DNA from: JBNJEA01 sp051745395
Lineage (GTDB): Bacteria > Desulfobacterota > Desulfobacteria > Desulfobacterales > Desulfosalsimonadaceae
Assembly: GCA_051745395.1 (NCBI GenBank)
Contig: JBNJEA010000002.1
Coordinates: forward strand, 1-64,000
Direction of reading: 5' to 3'
Length of the DNA: 64,000 nt
Shown here: piece after piece, positions 36,280-43,959 of the stretch
How the letters are laid out: every line of letters starts with the position of its first letter
Numbering within the stretch: position 1 is the first letter of the stretch
Made by a program: the position numbers and the translations under genes
Notes under the pieces: generated by a model
Seen by the model: the letters and a program-made list of their open reading frames with translations, nothing else
The model's database searches: none
Told to the model about the DNA's origin: nothing

Positions 36280-36564
36280 ATGCGGAAATCACATCGTGGG
36301 TTGACTATTATCCTGGTAACATTTTTTGTTTTGGCTTTGGCCGGCAACTGCCTGGCAGAATCTGAAAAAATCAACATAAACACGGCCTCCGCGCAACAGC
36401 TGGAAGCACTCCAGGGCATCGGACCCACCATTGCCCAGCGAATCGTCGAATATCGGGAAAGCCAATCCGAGGGGTTTGCCTCCGTTGATCAACTCGCCGA
36501 GGTCAAGGGCATTGGCCCCAAGACGCTGGCAGAGATCAAAGATATGGTCACGATCGGTGATTGA
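36280..36564 (+). CDS. Secreted ComEA-like helix-hairpin-helix DNA-binding protein
   Basis: The 94-residue protein starts after an optimal GGAGG site. A signal peptide covers about residues 1-26 (ending CLAES). The mature part has the ComEA sequence KININTASAQQLEALQGIGP, and a second hairpin VKGIGPKTLAEIKDM. ComEA-type proteins bind double-stranded DNA in the periplasm during uptake; here it lacks the larger N-terminal part of Bacillus ComEA but matches the short Gram-negative form. It is followed by a strong terminator. Confidence 0.9.
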   Translation: MRKSHRGLTIILVTFFVLALAGNCLAESEKININTASAQQLEALQGIGPTIAQRIVEYRESQSEGFASVDQLAEVKGIGPKTLAEIKDMVTIGD

Positions 36565-36622
36565 CAGGGACAAGTTTTTGATCCGGGACCCCTAACGGGC
36601 TCTTTATCGCCGCCGCAGGCAT

Positions 36623-36681
36623 AAAAAAATCCCGTGCAGCAGTTGATTTTCATTGCAACGAACGCTGCACGGGATTTTTTT
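36623..36681. terminator. Bidirectional intrinsic terminator
   Basis: AAAAAAATCCCGTGCAGC (36623-36640) pairs with GCTGCACGGGATTTTTT (from 36664). A strong stem is flanked by an A-run and a T-run, between two convergent genes; it terminates both the comEA-like and YfaZ-like transcripts. Confidence 0.9.
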
Positions 36682-36722
36682 GAAATATTTTCAATCCCAT
36701 CGCGGGGCAGATACCCTTCCGA

Positions 36723-37337
36723 TTAAAACATAAACTTAAATCCCACGTAGCCCGCGTTATCGGTTTTCTGCCAGTTGACCGGGTCATCGAAATCGATTTC
36801 AAGGTATCGATAATTCAGCATGACAGCGCCGTTTTCCAGGACTTTCCAGTCCAGGCCCGCAATGAATTCCACGTATTCATCGGTGTCATCGAAGCTCATC
36901 GGCTTGGGCCCGAGATTGAGCGTGGCGCGCAGCGTTACCGGCACATAGTGGGAAGCAATCGCCTTGGACAGATCATACTCGGCGCCGGCTGAAAAGGCCA
37001 GGGCCCATACGTCGCTGTCGGCCCGACCCCCCTCGACCTCGCCGGCCACTGCCTTGAACCCCAGTTTTCCGCTCAGGGCATTGGCGGCGATGATATTGCC
37101 GACCCGGGCGTGCAGTCCGTACAGATCGTATTCATCTTCATCATACAAAAAATTGCCCCCGAATGTCAGGGTGCTCGGCGGCAGATCGAAACCCATTTCC
37201 CCCATTACCTCGATGGCCGATTGATTGGCCTGTATCCCGACATTGTAATGATCCTGGGCAAAGGCCATGCCCGGAAGCAGGAAAAACACGAAAACAAGCT
37301 GCACAAGCCGCCACCCGGATGTCAATTTCATTGTCAT
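36723..37337 (-). CDS. YfaZ-like outer-membrane beta-barrel protein
   Basis: The start at 37337 (204 residues) is supported by AAGGAAG upstream and a signal peptide (residues 1-28, ending MAFAQ). The mature protein alternates polar and hydrophobic residues as in a beta barrel and ends in FKFMF with a terminal Phe, the outer-membrane insertion signal. Segments such as YGLHARVGNI and DWKVLENGAVMLNYRYL resemble the YfaZ family, whose function is unknown. Confidence 0.75.
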   Translation of the reverse strand: MTMKLTSGWRLVQLVFVFFLLPGMAFAQDHYNVGIQANQSAIEVMGEMGFDLPPSTLTFGGNFLYDEDEYDLYGLHARVGNIIAANALSGKLGFKAVAGEVEGGRADSDVWALAFSAGAEYDLSKAIASHYVPVTLRATLNLGPKPMSFDDTDEYVEFIAGLDWKVLENGAVMLNYRYLEIDFDDPVNWQKTDNAGYVGFKFMF

Positions 37338-37461
37338 TTTTCTTCCTTTCCTCTTGTAACCATTGGCTCGTATAAAAACTGGTTTCAACGTTTGCGTCTC
37401 TTTGCCCCGAAAAGCCGGTTTGCTACAGCCGGCTCGCTTTTCCCGTCGGTGCGGCGAAAAA

Positions 37462-37647
37462 TCAGGACTCCAGAAACGGATGCCGTCCCGTGCAGGACAC
37501 GCCTTTTGCCAGCGCCATCTGGATGCTGTCGAGGATCCGGCAGCGATCCGCACATTCGGGCAGATTGCGGTTTTCAGGGCACCGGCGGCACGGACTCTGC
37601 GTCAGGTGACCGATTTCAAAATCAAATTTGTCCCGGATAATTGTCAT
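37462..37647 (-). CDS. Small cysteine-rich protein of unknown function
   Basis: The 61-residue product contains CRRCPENRNLPECADRC and a later CTGR, five cysteines in all. Together with FDFEIGHLTQSPC they suggest a small zinc or iron-sulfur module. Ribosome site weak (AAAGAAAGGG about 14 bases upstream). It lies upstream of the YfaZ-like gene on the same strand. Because short frames arise by chance, I hold it at moderate confidence, supported mainly by the ordered cysteine spacing. Confidence 0.55.
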   Translation of the reverse strand: MTIIRDKFDFEIGHLTQSPCRRCPENRNLPECADRCRILDSIQMALAKGVSCTGRHPFLES

Positions 37648-37933
37648 AATAATTCAAAAACCCTTTCTTTGAGTTGGGTCTAACATAACACCATGGTGGC
37701 AGGGGTTCAAGGGGAAAAGACACGTCATCACCGCTCACAGAGGCCGGTTTTCGGTTCTGGACCGGGCCAGACTTTCTTGCCCCTCAATTTAGGTTGACAT
37801 CAAAAGGGCTACAATTTATTAATTTTCGTTTAATCCATGATGCATTCCGTCCATGGTGGATCGAAACAGCCGATAACCGGTTTTTTTGCAAAACACCTGC
37901 CATTGCGAATTGTACGCCACAGGAGACGCCGAT

Positions 37934-38752
37934 ATGATCCCAATCAAGTCCTTTTCCCGCCGCAGCCTTTTCTGGCTGTTGTTTTTCATGCTGTTGTTAT
38001 TGGTGGTAATTGATGTCGCTGTGATCTATGGTGCCGGCTACCTTTTGGCCCAGATCCCGCTGGCCGAATTAAAAAGCGCAGCCGATCAATCCCCGGCGCT
38101 TCAGGCCGGACTCAACCGGGTATGGCCGATTTTTGTCCAGATCCGAACCTTTTTTCTGCCCGTTTCCATCGGATTGTTTGTCCTGTTTGCCGTCATTGAG
38201 TGGCTGGTCATCCGCGCCGTTTTCGTACGGGCAATGCGGCGGGCCGGACTGGAAGAATCGGTGCGCACCCCCGTCACGGAAAGCGGCGCAAAAAAGAAAC
38301 CCGCTGCAACCGCTCAAACGGAAACCGAAAAATCCGCGGCAGGGCCCGACAAGAAGGAGCTTCGGGAACAAAACCGGCGATATTACCTGCATATGCTGGC
38401 GGTATTGCAGCGGGAAGGCCGGCTCGTCGACTTTCTGGAAGAAGATCTGTCCGCCTATGACGACGCCCAGATCGGCGCGGCTGTGCGAAGCATTCATGAA
38501 AACTGCCACAAGACCCTGGACAAATATCTGTCGCCCAAGCCGGTCATAGAGCACGGCGAAGGCGACGAGATCCGTGTATCGGCCGATTTTGACCCGGCCA
38601 CCATCAAACTCACCGGCAATGTGACCGGCGAGCCGCCGTTTTCCGGTATTGTCCGCCACCGCGGATGGCGGGCCGGAAAACTCGAACTGCCGGCGCTTTC
38701 CGGCAGCGGTGACGCAAAGGTCATCGCGCCTGCGGAAGTTGAAATTCCGTGA
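37934..38752 (+). CDS. DUF2760 membrane protein
   Basis: The start at 37934 (272 residues) has AGGAG upstream. Two hydrophobic helices (about residues 12-36 and 74-96) are followed by an Ala/Lys/Thr-rich linker. The C-terminal domain of about 120 residues has RYYLHMLAVLQREGRLVDFLEEDLSAYDDAQIGAAVR..., matching DUF2760. In several proteobacteria this family sits beside divergent Hsp70 genes, as here, so it is probably a membrane-linked partner of those chaperones. Function unknown. Confidence 0.85.
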   Translation: MIPIKSFSRRSLFWLLFFMLLLLVVIDVAVIYGAGYLLAQIPLAELKSAADQSPALQAGLNRVWPIFVQIRTFFLPVSIGLFVLFAVIEWLVIRAVFVRAMRRAGLEESVRTPVTESGAKKKPAATAQTETEKSAAGPDKKELREQNRRYYLHMLAVLQREGRLVDFLEEDLSAYDDAQIGAAVRSIHENCHKTLDKYLSPKPVIEHGEGDEIRVSADFDPATIKLTGNVTGEPPFSGIVRHRGWRAGKLELPALSGSGDAKVIAPAEVEIP

Positions 38753-38852
38753 AAAGGTTCTCCGGTCCGCTCAAGTAATAAGCACCTAAACCGTGTCGCC
38801 CCGCGCCGGTTGTACAATCATTAAGACCTTCGAATCTTTTGGAGCCAAAAAA

Positions 38853-40652
38853 GTGTCTGATCCCCAATATATCATCGGCATTGACCTGGGCACCACCAAC
38901 AGCATTGTCGCCTATACCGAAGCGGCCCTGGAAAAGGGGCAATCCCCGGATATCCGCGTCCTTGATATCCCCCAGGTGGTCGCGCCCCGCACCATAGAAA
39001 AAAGAAGCCTGCTGCCCTCGTTTCTGTATCTGCCCAGTGCCGCGGAAACGGCAGACGGCGCCCTGGATCTTCCGTGGGCCGGCGGCGGGCACCTTCTGGT
39101 GGGGCAATACGCCCGGGCCCGCGGGGCGGAAGTGCCCCAGCGGGTCGTTGCCTCGGCCAAATCCTGGCTGTGCAACACCGCCGTGGACCGAAACAAGGCC
39201 ATTTTGCCCTGGGAGGCCCCGGAAGAAGTTGACCGGATTTCCCCGGTGGAGGCCTCGGCTGCGATCATCGAGCACATCAAAAACGCCTGGAACCACGAAA
39301 TGGCCGCCGGCGACCAGGCCCTTGCCATGGAGCAACAGGCCATTTATCTGACCGTGCCCGCCTCCTTTGATGCTGTGGCCCGGGAACTGACCGTTCAGGC
39401 CGCAGCCCTTGCCGGCCTGACCCATATCACTTTGCTCGAAGAACCCCAGGCCGCTTTTTACTCCTGGATCGAGGTCTCCGGCGATCAATGGCGAACGGCC
39501 GTGGAAAAAGGCGATCTCGTTTTCATCTGCGATATCGGCGGCGGCACTTCGGATTTCAGCCTGATCCGGGTCTCGGAATCCGACGGAGAACTCGTGCTCG
39601 ACCGCACCGCCGTGGGCGAACACCTCCTGGTGGGCGGCGATAACATGGACCTGGCGCTGGCCTACCACATTTTCAACCAGATGGCGCAATCCGGCACCCG
39701 GCTCGACTCCTGGCAGATGCGGGGACTGGTCCACGGCTGCCGAAACGCCAAGGAAAACATCTACGCCCGTCCCGATACCGAAAGCTGGCCCGTTACCATC
39801 CTGGGCCGGGGCAGCAGCCTGATCGGCGGCACCATCAAGACCGAACTTGCCGGAAACGACGTGGAGTCCGTGCTGCTCGACGGCTTTTTTCCGAAGTGCG
39901 AGGCCTCGGCTCAGCCGGTAGCCGTCCAGCGCGCCGGTCTCCAGGAAGCGGGTCTGGTTTATGAATCCGATCCCGCCGTCACCCGGCATATCGCCGCGTT
40001 TTTAAATCGCCAGACCGCCCCGGACGCACAGGGCCCGGAGGTACCCGACGCGGTTTTATTCAACGGCGGGGTCATGAAGGCCGAAACCATCCGACAGCGC
40101 ATCAAGGATGTGCTCGGTTCATGGTCCGACAGGGACGCGGCCGTCCGGGAGATCAACACGGAAAGCTACGACCTGGCCGTCGCCCGCGGCGCCGCCTATT
40201 ACGGTCAGGCCCGGCGGGGCTACGGCATCCGGATCCGCGGGGGCTTGAACCAGTCGTACTACATCGGCATTGCGGCGTCCATGCCGGCCGTGCCCGGCAT
40301 GCCCGCACCGGTAAAGGCCCTTTGCGTGGCGCCTTTCGGCATGGAAGAGGGCACCGAAGCCCACCTGACCGATCGCGAGTTCGTCCTGGTAGTCGGCGAG
40401 CCGGTCCGGTTTGAATTTTTCGGCTCCACCATCCGCAAAGAAGACCCCGCCGGCGCCGTCATTGAAGATTTCCACGACGAAATCGAATTGCTGACCACGC
40501 TGGAGACCACCTTAGACGGCCCCTACGGCACCAGTGTCCGCGTCAATTTGGAAATCCGCGCCACCGAGATCGGCACCCTGGAAATCTGGTGCGTTTCCGT
40601 GGAAGACGGCACCCGATGGAAACTGGAATTTAACGTCAGGGAGCAGACATAG
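38853..40652 (+). CDS. Hsp70-family protein (first of a tandem pair)
   Basis: A GTG start at 38853 (599 residues) is chosen for the GGAG site at 38841-38844. The N-terminus YIIGIDLGTTNSIVAY is the Hsp70 phosphate-1 loop, with FICDIGGGTSDFSL (phosphate 2) and FNGGVMKAE (adenosine-binding region). No DnaK-like helical lid or EEVD-type tail is seen; the last 120 residues form a beta-rich domain. It belongs to the divergent Hsp70 group found with DUF2760, and ends 2 bp before the second Hsp70 gene. Confidence 0.88.
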   Translation: MSDPQYIIGIDLGTTNSIVAYTEAALEKGQSPDIRVLDIPQVVAPRTIEKRSLLPSFLYLPSAAETADGALDLPWAGGGHLLVGQYARARGAEVPQRVVASAKSWLCNTAVDRNKAILPWEAPEEVDRISPVEASAAIIEHIKNAWNHEMAAGDQALAMEQQAIYLTVPASFDAVARELTVQAAALAGLTHITLLEEPQAAFYSWIEVSGDQWRTAVEKGDLVFICDIGGGTSDFSLIRVSESDGELVLDRTAVGEHLLVGGDNMDLALAYHIFNQMAQSGTRLDSWQMRGLVHGCRNAKENIYARPDTESWPVTILGRGSSLIGGTIKTELAGNDVESVLLDGFFPKCEASAQPVAVQRAGLQEAGLVYESDPAVTRHIAAFLNRQTAPDAQGPEVPDAVLFNGGVMKAETIRQRIKDVLGSWSDRDAAVREINTESYDLAVARGAAYYGQARRGYGIRIRGGLNQSYYIGIAASMPAVPGMPAPVKALCVAPFGMEEGTEAHLTDREFVLVVGEPVRFEFFGSTIRKEDPAGAVIEDFHDEIELLTTLETTLDGPYGTSVRVNLEIRATEIGTLEIWCVSVEDGTRWKLEFNVREQT

Positions 40653-40654
40653 TA

Positions 40655-43435
40655 TTGGATATTGAAGACAAGCGTTATATCATCGGCATTGACCTGGGCA
40701 CCACCAATTCGGCCGTCTCCTATGTGGAACTGGCCGCCGCCGCCACCAAGGACCGCGGCATCCGGCTGTTTAAAATCCCGCAGCTGACCGGCCCCGGCGA
40801 GGTCAATGCCATGCCGGTGCTGCCCTCGTTCTGCTATATTCCCGGCAAATACGATGTTTCCGAAGAATCCATCCGGCTGCCCTGGCAAAGCCGGGAAGAA
40901 AAGGTGGTGGGCACCTTTGCCCGGGATCACGGGGCCAAGGTCCCCTCCCGGCTGGTATCATCGTCGAAGAGCTGGCTGTGCCACAGCAACGCCGATCGCC
41001 GGGCCCGGATACTGCCCTGGGGCGCCGGTGAAGAAGTGGGCAAAATATCGCCGGTACAGGCCACCGCGTCGTATCTCGATCACATCCGCTGCGCCTGGAA
41101 CAGCAAACAGGACGTGGAAGACGGTTTTCTGGAAAACCAGTTTGTCATCCTCACCGTGCCGGCCTCCTTTGACGAGGTGGCCCGGGACCTGACGCTGGAA
41201 GCCGCCAAAAGCGCCGGCCTCACTGATGTCATTTTGCTCGAGGAACCGCTTTCCGCCTTTTACAGCTGGTTGACCCAGCATGAGAAAGACTGGCGGGACT
41301 TTATTGCCCCCGGCGAACTGGTTATGGTCTGCGACGTGGGCGGCGGCACCACGGATCTGACCCTGATTACGCTTCGCGAAACCGAGGGGACCCCGCGGTT
41401 TGAACGCATTGCCGTGGGCGATCACCTGATTTTAGGCGGAGATAACATCGATCTCGCCCTGGCGCGGCACGTGGAGCAGCAGTTCGGCGGCGGCGGCCAG
41501 TTGTCCGGCGACCGGTGGAAAACCCTGTGCCATTTGTGCCGGCAGGCCAAGGAAAACATTTTAAACCTGGGCACCGAGGAAGAAACCATTACCATGGTGG
41601 GCGAGGGCAGCCGGTTGATCGGCGGCACCCTGACCGCAAAGATCGATCGCCGGCACCTGGAGCAAATCGTGCTGGACGGTTTTTTTCCGGCGGTTGAAAA
41701 ATCGCAAATCCAGAAAGTCCCCATGCGCAAGGGCATATCCGAATTCGGGCTCCCCTATGAATCCGAGCCCGCCATTACGCGACACATCGGCACCTTCCTG
41801 GAACATCACCGATCCGATGTGCAGCAGTTTCTGGGCGATCGCGACCCTTTCCCCGACCTGATCCTGTTTAACGGCGGCTCCCTGAAAGCCGGGATCGTAC
41901 AGGAGCAGGTCCGGGCTGCGGTGCGGCAATGGTTCGGCGAATCCGACACTGATCGGCCCCGGGTACTGCAGAGCCGGGATCTGGACCTGGCAGTGGCGTT
42001 GGGGGCCTCGTATTACGGGCTGGTCAAGACCGGCAAGGGCGTCCGGGTGGGCTCCGGCAGCCCGCGATCCTATTATCTGGGCATCGCCACCCGGCAAAAT
42101 GCCGAACAAACCGACCGCCAGGCCGTTTGCGTGGTCGAACGCGGCCTGGACGAAGGATCGCGCATCACGTTATCCGAACTGTCATTCGAGGTGCTGGCCA
42201 ATCAGCCCGTAAGCTTTGATCTCTACAGTTCCTCCTACCGATCCGGCGACCGGGCCGGCGACCTCGTCACCGTGGACGAGACCATGACCCAGCTCCCGCC
42301 GATCCAGACCGTGATTCAATTCGGGCACAAAGGCGTTAAAACCGCCATTCCCGTCCAGATCGAGGCCGAATACACCGAAACCGGCGTCCTTTCCCTATGG
42401 TGCGGCTCCCGGTCATCGACCCACCGCTGGCAGCTGCGTTTCCAGTTGCGGGATACGGCCCGGGAAGCCGGCATTGCCGACACGGCGGTTTTTGACACCG
42501 AGTTGGTCGATCAAACCGTGGCCGCCATTGATGCCGCTTTTTCGCCGAATGCCGATGCAGGCGATTTGTCCGGGCTGGTTAAAACCATCGCCGGCATTGT
42601 CAAGCGTTCCCGCGACAACTGGCCCCTGGGGCTGATCCGGACCATGGCCGACGCCCTGCTCGAGCGCATGGAGGCCCGCAAATTGTCGCCGGAACACGAA
42701 ATCCGATGGCTGAATTTAACCGGCTTCTGTCTGCGGCCCGGCATCGGTGACGGCTTTGACGACCAGCGGATCAAGACCCTCTGGAAAATTTATAAAACCG
42801 GGGTGGTATTCAAGAAAAACCAGCAGGCCCAGTCCGAGTGGTGGATTCTGTGGCGCCGGGTGGCCGCCGGCTTAAATGCCGGCCGGCAGCGGCAGTTTTC
42901 CCAGGATGTGCGACAGCTGCTGATGCCCGGAAAAGGGGCCAAGAACAAGATGCCGGCCCAGCAGCGCATAGAGATCTGGATGGCGATTGCCAACATGGAA
43001 CGCCTGGCCGCAAAGGAGAAAACCGAATGGGGCCATACCCTGCTGTCTGAAATCGTGCCCAAAAAAGCCAAACCCCAGCAGTTCTGGTCGCTTGCGCGCA
43101 TCGGCGCCCGGGAGCTGCTCTATGGACCGGTCGACCGGGTGATTGCACCGAAAGTGGTGGCCGGATGGATTGACAGGATTCTGGGCTGCGAGTGGAAACA
43201 GATCAAGGCCGTGGGCGCCGCCTTCGTCCAGATGGCGCGCAAGACCGGCGACCGCACCCGCGATCTCGATTCGGCCACCGTGGAGCGGGTCATGGCCTGG
43301 CTGACGGCAAACGACATGAGCGGGCACACCGGCATGTTAAAAGAAGTCGTGGAAGTGGAAAAGCAGGAAGAATCCACGCTTTTCGGCGAATCGCTGCCCG
43401 CCGGGCTGATTTTAAGAGACCATACCTCTCACTGA
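40655..43435 (+). CDS. Large Hsp70-family protein with long C-terminal extension (DUF3731-like)
   Basis: The 926-residue protein probably starts at TTG 40655, immediately before DIEDKRYIIGIDLGTTNSAV. The Hsp70 nucleotide-binding domain (phosphate 2 as MVCDVGGGTTDLTL) is similar to the preceding gene product throughout the first 590 residues. The remaining 330 residues are a helical extension with conserved-looking Trp/Arg segments (SRDNWPLGLIRTMADALLER, QSEWWILWRRVAAGL), consistent with DUF3731. The two Hsp70s probably arose by duplication and fusion. GGAG lies 12 bases upstream. Confidence 0.88.
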   Translation: MDIEDKRYIIGIDLGTTNSAVSYVELAAAATKDRGIRLFKIPQLTGPGEVNAMPVLPSFCYIPGKYDVSEESIRLPWQSREEKVVGTFARDHGAKVPSRLVSSSKSWLCHSNADRRARILPWGAGEEVGKISPVQATASYLDHIRCAWNSKQDVEDGFLENQFVILTVPASFDEVARDLTLEAAKSAGLTDVILLEEPLSAFYSWLTQHEKDWRDFIAPGELVMVCDVGGGTTDLTLITLRETEGTPRFERIAVGDHLILGGDNIDLALARHVEQQFGGGGQLSGDRWKTLCHLCRQAKENILNLGTEEETITMVGEGSRLIGGTLTAKIDRRHLEQIVLDGFFPAVEKSQIQKVPMRKGISEFGLPYESEPAITRHIGTFLEHHRSDVQQFLGDRDPFPDLILFNGGSLKAGIVQEQVRAAVRQWFGESDTDRPRVLQSRDLDLAVALGASYYGLVKTGKGVRVGSGSPRSYYLGIATRQNAEQTDRQAVCVVERGLDEGSRITLSELSFEVLANQPVSFDLYSSSYRSGDRAGDLVTVDETMTQLPPIQTVIQFGHKGVKTAIPVQIEAEYTETGVLSLWCGSRSSTHRWQLRFQLRDTAREAGIADTAVFDTELVDQTVAAIDAAFSPNADAGDLSGLVKTIAGIVKRSRDNWPLGLIRTMADALLERMEARKLSPEHEIRWLNLTGFCLRPGIGDGFDDQRIKTLWKIYKTGVVFKKNQQAQSEWWILWRRVAAGLNAGRQRQFSQDVRQLLMPGKGAKNKMPAQQRIEIWMAIANMERLAAKEKTEWGHTLLSEIVPKKAKPQQFWSLARIGARELLYGPVDRVIAPKVVAGWIDRILGCEWKQIKAVGAAFVQMARKTGDRTRDLDSATVERVMAWLTANDMSGHTGMLKEVVEVEKQEESTLFGESLPAGLILRDHTSH

Positions 43436-43465
43436 CCATCCAAAAGCCTGGTTTGGCAGCCTGCC

Positions 43466-43712
43466 GCAGGCGATGGAATCCTGCTTTTCGCTTTTATCTT
43501 CCGGCCCTTGTTTTCTAAGGCGCATCGGGCGGGGGATGCCTGCCCCCTCCCCACTCTCGCCCCTCGGCTCGACAAAGCCCTGCCATGTCAATGGCGACGG
43601 TGCCGCTCAAAACGACCCGACTTCGATTCGGTGGGGTTTCCCCCACCCGATGCGCCTAAGAAAACATACGGGCCTCCAGATACAATCGCTCAAAGCAGCC
43701 CCCATCGCCTGC
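43466..43712. repeat. Palindromic element D
   Basis: Two long arms mirror each other. 43466-43535 (from GCAGGCGATGG through AAGGCGCATCGGG) matches the reverse complement of 43640-43712. The best part, 43510-43535 against 43640-43665, is a 26-base arm with two mismatches. It lies in the 524-bp gap after the Hsp70 pair, in which I see no gene. Confidence 0.8.
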
Positions 43713-43784
43713 TCAGCCCCGGGCTTTAATCGGCGGGTGTGGAATTCATGTTTGGAAGGTTTTTCTTTATCCGGTATTCCACAG

Positions 43785-43895
43785 TGCTGCCCTGACGGCG
43801 GCGTGGAAAAGTAGGTTTTCGAGCGGAAATTAAGTGTCGAAGACGCTTCTGAAGCGAGGAAACTTACTTTTGCGCGCCGCCTGTCAGCCGGAATC
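43785..43895. repeat. Hairpin repeat family B, copy 1
   Basis: Arms 43792-43824 and 43854-43887 pair imperfectly (CTGACGGCGGCG... with ...GCGCCGCCTGTCAG). The unit matches 50627-50730 closely in both arms, while the loop differs. Confidence 0.82.
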
Positions 43896-43959
43896 CTTCG
43901 AGAAGGGTTTTTGTTGGAAAAATCGTCGCTGATCCGAAAAAACCACTATTTATTATAAG

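Noticed and set aside
43473..43814. Short plus-strand frame in the gap after the Hsp70 genes
   Set aside because: It spans palindromes D and B and has no protein-like features.
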